The notes under the pieces were generated by a model. It did no database searches, was not told the DNA's origin, and worked only from the letters and a program-made list of their open reading frames with translations. Made by a program: the position numbers and the translations under genes. A stretch of DNA of 50,599 bases, taken from NCBI GenBank assembly GCA_002472565.1, contig DKSK01000019.1, positions 1 to 50,599 of the forward strand, read 5' to 3'. The stretch's first letter is position 1, and every line of letters starts with the position of its first letter. This DNA is from Bacteroidales bacterium UBA7258 (GTDB lineage Bacteria > Bacteroidota > Bacteroidia > Bacteroidales > UBA932). Of the stretch, positions 8,449 through 17,027 are shown piece after piece.

Positions 8449-9414
8449 CTATCTTCTCGGAAGCCTCCTGAATGTCTGGGTCTTTTCGTTCCATGCCGAA
8501 GTCCCGTCAGCCTTGATGGTGACTACGAAGCTTTCTGAATCATGGACGGAGTCGTTGAAATAAAGGTCCATGGCCATGGCTATGGCAGCCACCGTCTCTC
8601 CTCCGTCAGCCTGGCTGAGGGCCATGGCTATGGCGGCGGCGACTTCAGAACTCATATCTCCCTTGGCGGCAGGCTTTGACTCTGTCTTTGCGCTCTTCAT
8701 GCGGATTTTCTCCTTGTTTTTAGGGTCGAAGAAGAGGTAGAAGAGGAACCAGAGGATGGCCAGCGCCACGAATACGACTGATACAGAGACAAGGGTGAGA
8801 ACTCCTCCGCTCGGGGTGATCTTGGAGTCTCCTGCTCCGGCGTTTGGCGTGTTCGGAGTCGGAGCCGAGAAGGTGTCCTCCTCGCCGAAGACCATGCCGC
8901 GGATGTCTTTAGAAGACTTCTTCACGGACATTCCGGCAGGAAGAGCGGCAGGTACGTACATCGAGTCGATGATGGTGCACTTGTCGTTGCTGACGAGATA
9001 GATCCATGAATCACGGCGTATCTTGAAGTCCGTGTAGAATGTTCCCTGGCTGCCTTCTCCCGATGCGTAGAAAATTACGGTCTGCCTCGGCCCGAGCTGG
9101 GTCCTGAGGTCGCCCTTAGGGATAAGGTACTTGTAGAGAGGATGGTCGGCGGGCATGAATTTGGTCTTGCCCTTCGCCGGAATGGCGGAACGGTCATCCG
9201 TGAGGTAGCAGCCTCCGTAGTTGACCGTGCCCTGCGAGGTGTTGAAGATTTCGATCCATCCGTTCTTCTGGCCGTAGTCGTCTACGATGCTTGTCTGGGA
9301 GGAGTCTGGTTCCGCCATGATCTCGGAAATGATGAGGTCGGTGACGTTCTGGGCTCCTGCGAAGGAAACCGCGGCCAGCATGACGGAGATCGAAAGCAAT
9401 AATCTTTTGTTCAT
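8449..9414 (-). CDS. Lamin-tail domain / OadG-type gamma subunit fusion
   Basis: A 321-residue protein with a signal peptide (about 1-21, ending SFAGA), then an exported domain with lamin-tail features (DLIISEIMAEP, NGWIEIFNTS and YLTDD, to about residue 165), then one membrane helix (about 204-229) and a cytoplasmic tail. The tail carries EVAAAIAMALSQ and TVAAIAMAMDLYF, as in OadG gamma subunits, and ends in a basic stretch. Gamma subunits assemble the carrier and carboxyltransferase onto the membrane pump. The extra lamin-tail domain would face the periplasm. The gene lies between carboxyltransferase and biotin carrier in the operon. The gamma role is inferred from position and tail. Confidence 0.85.
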   Translation of the reverse strand: MNKRLLLSISVMLAAVSFAGAQNVTDLIISEIMAEPDSSQTSIVDDYGQKNGWIEIFNTSQGTVNYGGCYLTDDRSAIPAKGKTKFMPADHPLYKYLIPKGDLRTQLGPRQTVIFYASGEGSQGTFYTDFKIRRDSWIYLVSNDKCTIIDSMYVPAALPAGMSVKKSSKDIRGMVFGEEDTFSAPTPNTPNAGAGDSKITPSGGVLTLVSVSVVFVALAILWFLFYLFFDPKNKEKIRMKSAKTESKPAAKGDMSSEVAAAIAMALSQADGGETVAAIAMAMDLYFNDSVHDSESFVVTIKADGTSAWNEKTQTFRRLPRR

Positions 9415-9425
9415 CTCAAATCTCC

Positions 9426-10988
9426 TTAAAGCGGAAGGTTGTCATGCTTCTTGGCAGGAAGTTCCTGCTTCTTTCCGGCGAGCTCTTCGAGGGCGCGGAT
9501 GATGCGGAACCTGGTGTTGCGAGGCTCGATGATGTCGTCGATATAGCCCTTCTGGGCGGCCTGGTAAGGATTGTTGAAGAGCTCGTTGTACTCTTTCTTC
9601 TTCTCCTCGGCCATCTTCTTCTGCTCCTCTGGATCCTCGATGTCCTTGATGTCCTTGGCGTAGAGCACTTTGACTGCCCCGTCTGCTCCCATTACGGCTA
9701 TTTCGGCGGACGGCCATGCGTAGACGATGTCAGATCTGAGGTGCTTGCTGCTCATGACTATGTAGGATCCGCCGTAGCTCTTTCTCAGCTCCACGGTGAC
9801 CTTAGGTACGGTGGCTTCTCCGTAGGCGTAGAGGAGTTTAGCTCCGTTGGTGATGACCGCGCCGTACTCCTGCTGGGTTCCAGGGAGGAAGCCAGGCACA
9901 TCAACGAGGGTTACCAGAGGAATGTTGAAGGCATCGCAGAAGCGGACGAACCTTGCGGCCTTGCGCGAGGCGTTGATGTCGAGCACTCCGGCGAGAACTT
10001 TCGGCTGATTGGCAACTATTCCGACGCTGCGGCCGTTCATGTGCGCGAAGCCGACGATTACATTCTTGGCGAAATCCTTGGAGATTTCGAAGAATTTCCC
10101 GTCATCCACGATGGAGTTGATGACGGCGAACATGTCGTAGGCCTTGTTCGGGTTGTCAGGAATAATCTCGTTTAGAGTGTCATCGACCCTGCTGACAGGG
10201 TCGGAGGTAGCCACTCTCGGAGCCTCTTCCATGTTGTTCTGAGGGATGTAGCTGAGAAGCTCCTTGATGATCCTGATGCCTTCCTCCTCATTCTCCGCGG
10301 CGAAGTTGGCTACGCCGCTCTTGCTGGCATGGACGCTTGCCCCGCCGAGCTGCTCAGAGGTGACATCCTCTCCGAGGACGCTTTTTACGACCGCAGGACC
10401 GGTGAGGAACATGTAGGAGGTGTTCTTGACCATGACCGTGAAGTCAGTGAGGGCAGGGGAGTAGACGGCTCCGCCCGCGCATGGTCCGAAAATTCCGGAA
10501 ATCTGAGGAACTACTCCTGAGCCGAGGATATTGCGCTCGAAGATTTCGCCGTAGCCAGCGAGGGCGTCGACACCCTCCTGGATGCGGGCTCCGCCGGAGT
10601 CGTTGAGCCCGATAAGAGGGGCTCCGTTACGGATGGCCATGTCCATGACCTTGCACATCTTTTCGCTCATCGTCTTGGAGAGGGAACCTCCCGAGACTGT
10701 GAAATCCTGGGCGTAGACATAGACGAGGCGGCCTCCGATAGTGCCGCAGCCGGTAACAACGCCGTCGCCGTCGACGTGGCTCTTCTCCATTCCGAAATTT
10801 GTGCAGCGATGCTGCACGAACATATCGAACTCTTCGAAAGAACCTTCGTCAAGCAGCATGGCCAGGCGTTCGCGGGCCGTGTATTTGCCTTTTTGATGTT
10901 GGGCGTCGATTCTTTTCTGGCCGCCGCCGAGGCGGGCTTTCTCTCTGCGCTCAACAAGTTTTTTGATGTTGTCCTGCTGGATGCTCAT
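9426..10988 (-). CDS. mmdA: Acyl-CoA decarboxylase carboxyltransferase subunit (methylmalonyl-CoA decarboxylase alpha, MmdA-like)
   Basis: A 520-residue soluble enzyme of the propionyl-CoA carboxylase beta / MmdA family, of normal length. Conserved elements are the N-terminal KGKYTARERLAMLLDEGSF, the oxyanion-hole region NDSGGARIQEGVDAL and the C-terminal half FLPGTQQEYGAVITNGAKLLYAY. It transfers CO2 from methylmalonyl-CoA (or a related acyl-CoA) to biotin on the carrier subunit. It is first in the operon mmdA - gamma - biotin carrier - beta, with 11-, 32- and 2-base gaps, behind a good Bacteroidota promoter (11052-11084). In fermenting Bacteroidales this pump conserves energy in propionate formation. 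Substrate assignment is from family and operon. Confidence 0.93.
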   Translation of the reverse strand: MSIQQDNIKKLVERREKARLGGGQKRIDAQHQKGKYTARERLAMLLDEGSFEEFDMFVQHRCTNFGMEKSHVDGDGVVTGCGTIGGRLVYVYAQDFTVSGGSLSKTMSEKMCKVMDMAIRNGAPLIGLNDSGGARIQEGVDALAGYGEIFERNILGSGVVPQISGIFGPCAGGAVYSPALTDFTVMVKNTSYMFLTGPAVVKSVLGEDVTSEQLGGASVHASKSGVANFAAENEEEGIRIIKELLSYIPQNNMEEAPRVATSDPVSRVDDTLNEIIPDNPNKAYDMFAVINSIVDDGKFFEISKDFAKNVIVGFAHMNGRSVGIVANQPKVLAGVLDINASRKAARFVRFCDAFNIPLVTLVDVPGFLPGTQQEYGAVITNGAKLLYAYGEATVPKVTVELRKSYGGSYIVMSSKHLRSDIVYAWPSAEIAVMGADGAVKVLYAKDIKDIEDPEEQKKMAEEKKKEYNELFNNPYQAAQKGYIDDIIEPRNTRFRIIRALEELAGKKQELPAKKHDNLPL

Positions 10989-11051
10989 ATCGAAATTGAT
11001 TTGTTTCTGATAAGGTTAAAAACGTTATAGGTTGCAATAACTATAATCAGG

Positions 11052-11084
11052 CAAATTTAATTTATTTCCGGCAAGGCTCCAAAA
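11052..11084 (-). promoter_or_regulatory. Promoter of the decarboxylase operon
   Basis: On the minus strand a TTTTG -33 element (11084-11080) is followed after 20 bases by TAAATTTG (11059-11052), a perfect Bacteroidota -7 box. Transcription should start near 11047, giving a leader of about 60 bases before the mmdA ATG. Confidence 0.75.
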
Positions 11085-11270
11085 AACAATTTTTGCAAAT
11101 TGAAAAAAGGCTTTCGGATGCGCTGAATGGCTTTTTTTAAGGCTTGAATTCCTTTATAATACCTTTTAAGAATAAGCCTCCCGAAGCCCTTCTGACCCTC
11201 TGCCAAGGACCGCCAGTCCAGACCGTCTGCCATGACTGCCGCAAGCATCCGCTCCCGCCATGAATCATGA

Positions 11271-11302
11271 ATAAAAAAGCGGACGCTCAAACTGCGTCCG
11301 CT
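11271..11302 (-). terminator. Rho-independent terminator after the YebC-family gene
   Basis: A nine-base-pair perfect stem, AGCGGACGC (11278-11286) with GCGTCCGCT (11294-11302), and a seven-base loop. On the minus strand it is followed by a T-rich run (complement of 11271-11278). It ends the TPR - yebC unit. Confidence 0.85.
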
Positions 11303-11326
11303 CCAAAAAAATGTTTGTATAGAAAC

Positions 11327-12091
11327 TTATTCCGCGTCTTCAGCAGGCTTCATCAGCGTGTAGACGTTGGTGACGTCATCATCATCTTCAAGAAGATTGG
11401 TGAGCTTGTCGAGAGTTTCCCTCTGCTCGGCGGTGACATCCTTCAGGTCTACGTTAGGAAGCCAGTCGAAACCTCCTGAGATAAGTTCATAACCATGATC
11501 CTCAATGTATTTCTGGATCTGGCCGTAGCTCTCGTAGGCGCCGTATATGACGATGCTCTTGGTGACGTTCTCGTCCTCGTCTTCTTCCTCCTCCTCGTAA
11601 ACCTCATCGACTCCGAAGTCTATGAGGTCAAGCTCAAGCTCGTCCACGTCAATCGGCTTTGCAGGATCTTCCTTGATACGGAAAACGCATTTGTGGTCGA
11701 ACATGAAACTTACGCTGCCGCTGGTTCCGAGGGTGCCGCCACACTTGGTGAAATAGCTGCGGACGTTTGCTACGGTGCGGGTGTTGTTGTCTGTGGCCGC
11801 CTCTACGAGGTAGGCGATGCCGAAGGGGCCGTAGCCCTCGAAAATCACCTCCTTGAAATCGCCCTGGCTCTTCTCGGTGGCTCTCTTGATTGCACGCTCG
11901 ATGTTCTCCTTAGGCATCGACTCGTTCTTGGCCTCGGCCACGAGGGCGCGGAGCCTTGGGTTGCCGATAATGTCAGGTCCGCCCTGCTTCACGGCTATGG
12001 TGATTTCCTTGCCGAGCTTCGTGAATGTACGGGCCATATGGCCCCATCTCTTGAGTTTTCTCTCCTTACGGAATTCAAATGCTCTTCCCAT
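11327..12091 (-). CDS. yebC: YebC/PmpR (TACO1) family protein
   Basis: A 254-residue protein beginning with the family hallmark MGRAFEFRK and continuing AVKQGGPDIIGNPRLRALVAEAKNESMPKENIERAIKRA, then the conserved second domain with GYGPFGIAYLVEAATDNNTRTVANVRSYFTK given here in pieces. An acidic loop rich in E and D (about residues 160-170) is an insertion relative to shorter homologues. The family has been described as transcriptional regulators and, more recently, as factors relieving ribosome stalling; this sequence does not decide between them. It follows the TPR gene by 22 bases and is probably cotranscribed. Confidence 0.93.
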   Translation of the reverse strand: MGRAFEFRKERKLKRWGHMARTFTKLGKEITIAVKQGGPDIIGNPRLRALVAEAKNESMPKENIERAIKRATEKSQGDFKEVIFEGYGPFGIAYLVEAATDNNTRTVANVRSYFTKCGGTLGTSGSVSFMFDHKCVFRIKEDPAKPIDVDELELDLIDFGVDEVYEEEEEDEDENVTKSIVIYGAYESYGQIQKYIEDHGYELISGGFDWLPNVDLKDVTAEQRETLDKLTNLLEDDDDVTNVYTLMKPAEDAE

Positions 12092-12113
12092 TGGTCAATT
12101 CTCCATGAATAAG

Positions 12114-12839
12114 TTACTTGGCTTCCTGTGCAGACTCGATCCTGGAAATGTACTTGTCGATGTCGTAACCTTCCATGGACTGAGGGTACTGTTCCCTGAT
12201 CTTCTTGTAATATTCAAGGGCCTTGTCGCTCTTTCCCTGCTCCTCGCACACTACGCCTGCCTTGAGAAGGTAAGACGCCGCGAAGATGTTGTCTGCCGTG
12301 GATGCTGCCTTGTCGTAGCAGGAGAGCGCCTGGTCGTATTTCTCGAGTCCGACGTAGGCGTCGCCCTGGCAGGCGAGAGCCCTGGCTTCGAGGATTTCGT
12401 CCTTGCCCTTATATTTCTTAAGGTAGTCGAGAGCTTCCTGGTACTTGCCGAGGTTCAGCTCGCAGACGCCTGCATAGAAATATACCGCCCTTCCCGCTTT
12501 GGCTCCGTACTGGTCGATGACCTGGGCGAAACCGAGGTTGTTGCCGTCGCCGTTGAGAGCGAGGTCGTAATTCCCGGCCTTGAAGCTGGTCTCTGCAGGG
12601 AACATCTGTGCCTGTCCTTCGGCCTTCTTAGGCTGGAGGTAGAACTTCTGGTAGCAGAGGATGGCGGCACCCACAACGATAGCCGCAATGACAATGCCCC
12701 AGATCAACTTGGAATTCCTTTCGAAGAAATCGCTGACCTTGGAGACGCTCTTCTCCACCCTCTCTTCCTGCCTGACTTCCTGATCATGGATTTCAGCCGC
12801 GGACGCCGCCGTTGGCTTTTGATTCATTTTGTTTGCCAT
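12114..12839 (-). CDS. Membrane-anchored tetratricopeptide repeat protein
   Basis: A 241-residue protein with a charged cytoplasmic N-terminus (1-43), one membrane helix (about 45-63, LIWGIVIAAIVVGAAILCY) and a periplasmic domain with about four TPR-like repeats (from about 85; for example NLGKYQEALDYLKKYKG and GLEKYDQALSCYDKA). The topology resembles YfgM, an accessory factor of the Sec translocon and envelope chaperone network, but similarity is at fold level only. It leads a two-gene unit with the YebC-family gene and is transcribed away from recF by a divergent promoter. Confidence 0.85.
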   Translation of the reverse strand: MANKMNQKPTAASAAEIHDQEVRQEERVEKSVSKVSDFFERNSKLIWGIVIAAIVVGAAILCYQKFYLQPKKAEGQAQMFPAETSFKAGNYDLALNGDGNNLGFAQVIDQYGAKAGRAVYFYAGVCELNLGKYQEALDYLKKYKGKDEILEARALACQGDAYVGLEKYDQALSCYDKAASTADNIFAASYLLKAGVVCEEQGKSDKALEYYKKIREQYPQSMEGYDIDKYISRIESAQEAK

Positions 12840-12892
12840 ATCTGTGTATGTTTTATTTCTTTATTGTCTCGGATTTTTCCCGAATAAGACTA

Positions 12893-12924
12893 CAAAATTA
12901 CATATTTTTATATAATCAAACAAA
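12893..12924 (-). promoter_or_regulatory. Promoter of the TPR - yebC unit
   Basis: On the minus strand TTTG (12924-12921) lies 20 bases before TAATTTTG (12900-12893), matching both Bacteroidota elements. The leader would be about 50 bases. Confidence 0.72.
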
Positions 12925-12946
12925 CAAAAATACTTCCCTGATTTAC

Positions 12947-12954
12947 TATCTTTG
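12947..12954 (+). promoter_or_regulatory. -7 box directly upstream of recF
   Basis: TATCTTTG ends only seven bases before the recF ATG at 12962. With the start point normally about four to seven bases after the box, the mRNA would have almost no leader. The -33 region is A-rich with no clear TTTG; it overlaps the divergent promoter. Confidence 0.7.
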
Positions 12955-12961
12955 CACGAGC

Positions 12962-14065
12962 ATGGCACTTCTAGAAAGGATAGTCGTCCAGGACTTCAGA
13001 AACATCGCTCTTGCGGAGCTGGAATTCTCCCCGAACATCAACTGCTTCTCCGGGAACAACGGGGAGGGAAAGACTAATATGATGGATGCCATCTGGTACC
13101 TGTCCATGACCAAGAGCTACTTCTCTTCATCTGACCGATTCAACTATCGGCATGGAACCGAAGGCTTTTCGCTCCTCGGGGTCTACCGTATGCCGGACGG
13201 GACCACGTGCAGAATTTCCGTCCAGGCGGGCTCCGACGGCAGCAAGCAGGTCCGCCGTGACGACAAGCCTTACAAGAAGGTCTCCGAGCACATCGGGCTC
13301 GTTCCGATAGTCATGGTTTCCCCTTCCGACATCAGTCTCGTGAGCGAGTCTGGCGAGGAGCGGAGGCGTTTTGTCAACAGCGTCCTGTCTCAGACTGACA
13401 GCAACTATCTCTATGATATGCAGCAGTACAACCGTCTTCTCGTCCAGAGGAACAAGATTCTCAAGTCTTCGGATCCGGACCTCGAACTGCTGTCGGTCTT
13501 TAACGAGAAGATGGCCTCGCCGGCTTTGAGAATCTACGAAGCCAGAAAGCGTTTCGCCCAGGCCATAGCTCCTTCGGTCGCGGAAAATTACAGACTGCTT
13601 TCGGGGGCGAAAGAAGAGACCAGCCTTTCCTATAAGTCGGACCTTGACAGGGGAGGACTCGCCGACCAGCTGGAGGAGTATCGCGACAGGGATCTCGCCC
13701 TCGGTTACACTTCAGTCGGCGTCCAGAGAGATGATTTTCTATTCAGTCTGAACGGTTTCCCTATCAGGAACTGCGGTTCCCAGGGGCAGCAGAAGTCTTT
13801 CCTCGTCTCGCTCAAGTTCGCCCAGTACGACCTCATGAAGCAGGGCTATGGCTTCGCTCCCATTCTGCTTTTGGACGATGTCTTCGACAAGCTGGACATG
13901 GGTAGGATTCAGAATATGATAGGTATGGTGGCCGGCCATTCTTTCGGCCAGATATTCATCACTGACAGCAACAAGGTCAGGATGTCCGGCATCGTGGACG
14001 CCATAACTCAGGACAGGGCATATTTTGTCGCCAACGGAGGTAATTTCACCCGTCAGGAGATATAG
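12962..14065 (+). CDS. recF: DNA replication and repair protein RecF
   Basis: A 367-residue SMC-like ATPase of normal RecF length. Walker A is GNNGEGKT (31-38), the RecF-typical region MVSPSDISLVSESGEERRRF follows near 115-135, QRDDFLF near 260, and the C-terminal signature SQGQQKSF and Walker B ILLLDDVFDKLD complete the ATPase head. RecF loads RecA at single-strand gaps with RecO and RecR. The start is the ATG at 12962, just after the -7 box; a longer in-frame extension upstream would run through the promoter and is rejected. The next gene starts four bases after the stop. Confidence 0.96.
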   Translation: MALLERIVVQDFRNIALAELEFSPNINCFSGNNGEGKTNMMDAIWYLSMTKSYFSSSDRFNYRHGTEGFSLLGVYRMPDGTTCRISVQAGSDGSKQVRRDDKPYKKVSEHIGLVPIVMVSPSDISLVSESGEERRRFVNSVLSQTDSNYLYDMQQYNRLLVQRNKILKSSDPDLELLSVFNEKMASPALRIYEARKRFAQAIAPSVAENYRLLSGAKEETSLSYKSDLDRGGLADQLEEYRDRDLALGYTSVGVQRDDFLFSLNGFPIRNCGSQGQQKSFLVSLKFAQYDLMKQGYGFAPILLLDDVFDKLDMGRIQNMIGMVAGHSFGQIFITDSNKVRMSGIVDAITQDRAYFVANGGNFTRQEI

Positions 14066-14069
14066 AGAT

Positions 14070-14414
14070 ATGGCCTACGATAGCAAAACACCAAGGCTCG
14101 CCAGACGAGATGCCTTGTCTATGTCGGAAGTCGTCAAGGACTTCATCGCCAAGATGAGGATAGCGGGTGGGCTGAACCGCGCGCGGATTTACTCGGCCTG
14201 GGACAAGGTTACCGGAGCTGGCCCCTACACCATCGGGAGGTCTTATTCGCGCGGGGCTCTCTATATTACTCTTGCATCTTCGGTGGTGAGGAGCCAGCTC
14301 TACCTGCAGAAGGAGGCTATTCTTCTCGCCATTAACAAGGAGCTCGCTTCGGACCCTCTTTTCACGAAGAGCGGCGGGGACAGATGTTATGTAAAGAATT
14401 TGATTTTGAAGTGA
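14070..14414 (+). CDS. DUF721 / DciA-like protein
   Basis: A 114-residue basic protein whose middle (SEVVKDFIAKMRIAGGL, then AWDKVTGAGPYTIGRSYSRG and LYITLASSVVRSQLYLQKE) matches the DUF721 domain. DciA proteins of this domain act as replicative helicase loaders in bacteria lacking DnaC or DnaI, and the gene frequently sits beside recF or gyrB, as here. The start is the ATG four bases after the recF stop. In the recF - dciA arrangement coexpression is expected. Helicase loading is a family-level inference. Confidence 0.85.
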   Translation: MAYDSKTPRLARRDALSMSEVVKDFIAKMRIAGGLNRARIYSAWDKVTGAGPYTIGRSYSRGALYITLASSVVRSQLYLQKEAILLAINKELASDPLFTKSGGDRCYVKNLILK

Positions 14415-14415
14415 T

Positions 14416-15450
14416 ATGGTAAAGATTGTGGCAGATGATGCGATTCCTTTTCTCAAAGGTGTGCTTGAACCTTATGCGGAGGTTGTTTACAAGAAAGGCA
14501 GCCTTATTGGCCCTGAGGATGTTAAGGATGCTGACGCGCTGATAACGAGAACGAGGACGAGGTGCGATGCGGCCCTGCTCGAGGGTTCGAGTGTCAAGAT
14601 CATAGCGACGGCTACCATAGGCATGGATCACATCGACAAAAAGTGGTGCGATGAGCATGGGATAGTCTACAATAATGCTCCGGGCTGCAATGCCGGAGGA
14701 GTTATGGAGTATGTATTTTCGGCTTTGTACGGGACTGCCGCGAGGAAGGCAATCAATCTGGAGGGAGACACGATCGGAATAATAGGGGCCGGAAATGTCG
14801 GAAAGAAGGTTGAGGCCATGGCGAGGAGTCTGGGTTTCAAGGTCCTCCTGAACGATCCTCCGAGAGCTGCCGCGGAAGGAAATTTCTGGTTTGTTTCTCT
14901 GGATGAGATTCTTCAGAAGTCGGACATTGTCACCATGCATGTGCCCCTTGACGAGTCTACCAGGAGAATGTGCAACGCCGACTTTTTCTGCCGTATGAAG
15001 CCCGGGGCCTTTTTTATCAATGCTTCAAGGGGAGAGGTGGTTGATGAGCAGGCCCTTATGGACAACATTCCACATCTCGGTCCTGTCATCATTGATACTT
15101 GGAACAACGAGCCTAATATCAACCGTAAGCTCATGGATATGGTCGATATCGCAACGCCTCACATTGCAGGTTATTCTTATCAGGGTAAGCAGAACGGGGC
15201 TTCTGCCGCGGTGAGGACTATCGCGCATTTCTTCGGCTGGAGCGAACTCTATATGTATTTTCCTAAGACTGAGATGGAAAATGAGTCGGTAAGGCTGAAC
15301 CTCCATGGACTTACTCAAGGCGAGATTGCTTCTGTTTTACAATATAATTATCCTATATTTACGGATGATTTTATGTTCCGCCTGGATCCGGACGGTTTCG
15401 AGCGGCTGAGGGCGGACTACCGTTACCGCCGGGAAGTTTTCGTAGAATAA
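14416..15450 (+). CDS. pdxB: 4-phosphoerythronate dehydrogenase
   Basis: A 344-residue D-2-hydroxyacid dehydrogenase. The opening MVKIVADDAIPF and the substrate-side motif TRTRTRCDAALLEGS are PdxB-specific. The NAD-binding fold carries GIIGAGNVGKK (121-131), and the catalytic Arg-Glu-His set is R205 (NASRGEVVD), E232 (WNNEPN) and H249 (TPHIAGYSYQGK). It oxidises 4-phosphoerythronate in the DXP-dependent route to pyridoxal phosphate. The gene follows the DUF721 gene by one base, in the same transcription unit. The C-terminal dimerisation part is somewhat shorter than in E. coli PdxB. Confidence 0.93.
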   Translation: MVKIVADDAIPFLKGVLEPYAEVVYKKGSLIGPEDVKDADALITRTRTRCDAALLEGSSVKIIATATIGMDHIDKKWCDEHGIVYNNAPGCNAGGVMEYVFSALYGTAARKAINLEGDTIGIIGAGNVGKKVEAMARSLGFKVLLNDPPRAAAEGNFWFVSLDEILQKSDIVTMHVPLDESTRRMCNADFFCRMKPGAFFINASRGEVVDEQALMDNIPHLGPVIIDTWNNEPNINRKLMDMVDIATPHIAGYSYQGKQNGASAAVRTIAHFFGWSELYMYFPKTEMENESVRLNLHGLTQGEIASVLQYNYPIFTDDFMFRLDPDGFERLRADYRYRREVFVE

Positions 15451-15521
15451 GTCACGGTCTGCGGCTTTGCGGTCCTGGCCATACGGTATGAATGTTTAAA
15501 TAATTACTAACCATAAACGCT

Positions 15522-17027
15522 ATGTTTAACCAGCAGGATATTAGACAGATTGAGGAAAGAGGCTCTTCCGTGGAAGAGGTAGGCAAGCAGATAGAACGCT
15601 TCCGTAAAGGCTTTCCGTGGATGAATATCGTAGGAGCGGCAACTCCTTCCAGGGGCATCGTCGTGCTCGATGAAAAAGGAGAAGACGAGGCCATCGCCTA
15701 TGCCGATTCGGCCAAGGTGGACGGCAAAGTTAAATTTGTCCCGGCTTCCGGCGCGGCTTCGCGCATGTTCAAGGATATTTTCGCCGGGCTTGAGATCCTT
15801 GACTCTGGCCAGGATGTGGCCCCGGACCAGGCAGTCTCCAAGCTCGCCGCATCCATCGAGAAATTTGCCTTCTACACTCCGGAATTGTTCGGGGAACCGG
15901 CCGACACGGCTGAGTTCCGCCGCAAGACAGCCGCTCTGGTCCTCGGGCCGGAGGGTCTCGGCTATGGTTCGAAGCCTAAGGGCGTGATTCTTTTCCACCG
16001 CTATCCCGGCGAGTGCCGCACGGCCTTCGCCGAACATCTCGTTGAGGCACAGGAGTATATGCGTAATTCCGATGGCTCTGCCAATCTGGTGGTGACCATC
16101 TCACCTGAACACCGTCCTCTCTTTGAGGCCGCCTTGGCCGAAGTAAAGCAACGCTATGAAAAGAGGTATGGGGTGAAATACAATGTCACCTTCACTTTCC
16201 AGGACAAGGCTACGGACACCATCGCCGTGGATGTGAAGAACCGTCCTTTCCGAAAAGAAGATGACAGTCTGCTTTTCCGCCCTGCCGGTCATGGTGCGCT
16301 CATCTACAATCTGAACAATGTGAAGGAAGAGCTGGTCTCCATCAAGAATATAGACAATGTATCCAACGAGAGATTCCTTCCGCTCACGTCCCGCTATAAG
16401 AGAGTGCTCATGGGAAAGGCTCTTATGCTCAGAGACAAGATCTTCGCTTATCTTCGTCAGTTCGATGCCCAAGGCGATCCCGCTTCTGCTTCATGCCGTG
16501 AGCTTTGTGACAGGGTGGAGAATTTCCTCGACAAGACGCTCTGTATCCAACTGCCTCTGACCACGGATCCGGCGGAGCGCGTTGCTCTTCTGCGTTCCAA
16601 GCTTAACAGGCCGATCAGGGTCTGCGGCATGGTGCGCAATCAGGGAGAACCTGGCGGAGGTCCTTTCATCGTCACCGGCAAAGATGGTTCTTCGAATCTC
16701 CAGGTGCTTGAGAGTGTCCAGATCAATATGGCGGACCCGCGCAGCAAGGAGATTCTCTCCCATGCCGGGCATTTCAATCCGGTCGATCTCGTCTGCTGCA
16801 TCCATGACTATATGGGCCGCAAATTCGATCTGCTGAAATTCGTGGACAGCGACGCCGGTTTCATCAGCTCCAAGAGCTATCAGGGGCGCGAACTCAAAGC
16901 GCTTGAACTCCCGGGACTCTGGAACGGCTCCATGAGCGATTGGAACACCCTCTTCGTCGAAGTACCACTTGAGACCTTCAACCCAGTCAAAGTCGTCCTC
17001 GACCTCCTCCGCCCCGCTCATCAATAA
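15522..17027 (+). CDS. DUF4301 family protein, nucleotidyltransferase-like
   Basis: A 501-residue protein of the Bacteroidota family DUF4301. FVPASGAASRMFK (72-84) resembles the nucleotide-binding loop of sugar-phosphate nucleotidyltransferases, and FRPAGHGALIYNLN near 260 recalls the HGHGA motif of UDP-sugar pyrophosphorylases, so a nucleotidyltransferase-like fold is plausible. No substrate or product has been assigned that I know of. The C-terminal part contains MVRNQGEPGGGPF, probably a second conserved block. The gene is 71 bases downstream of pdxB, same strand, and may be cotranscribed. A long noncoding region follows. Confidence 0.85.
   Translation: MFNQQDIRQIEERGSSVEEVGKQIERFRKGFPWMNIVGAATPSRGIVVLDEKGEDEAIAYADSAKVDGKVKFVPASGAASRMFKDIFAGLEILDSGQDVAPDQAVSKLAASIEKFAFYTPELFGEPADTAEFRRKTAALVLGPEGLGYGSKPKGVILFHRYPGECRTAFAEHLVEAQEYMRNSDGSANLVVTISPEHRPLFEAALAEVKQRYEKRYGVKYNVTFTFQDKATDTIAVDVKNRPFRKEDDSLLFRPAGHGALIYNLNNVKEELVSIKNIDNVSNERFLPLTSRYKRVLMGKALMLRDKIFAYLRQFDAQGDPASASCRELCDRVENFLDKTLCIQLPLTTDPAERVALLRSKLNRPIRVCGMVRNQGEPGGGPFIVTGKDGSSNLQVLESVQINMADPRSKEILSHAGHFNPVDLVCCIHDYMGRKFDLLKFVDSDAGFISSKSYQGRELKALELPGLWNGSMSDWNTLFVEVPLETFNPVKVVLDLLRPAHQ

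Larger units (their letters stand above)
10989..11326. other. Intergenic region between the decarboxylase operon and the YebC gene
   Basis: This 338-base stretch holds the decarboxylase promoter near 11052-11084 and the terminator of the upstream minus-strand operon near 11271-11302. Between them is a small CAATTT/AAATTG hairpin at 11087-11102 and otherwise nothing I recognise. A 77-codon minus-strand frame (11057-11290) starts inside the terminator and is not convincing. Confidence 0.7.

Noticed and set aside
11057..11290. A 77-codon minus-strand open frame between the decarboxylase operon and yebC
   Set aside because: Its start codon lies inside a strong terminator hairpin, its end overlaps the decarboxylase promoter region, and it resembles no family.
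12812..12961. A 50-codon N-terminal extension of recF
   Set aside because: It runs through the divergent promoters, and RecF alignments begin at the ATG at 12962.
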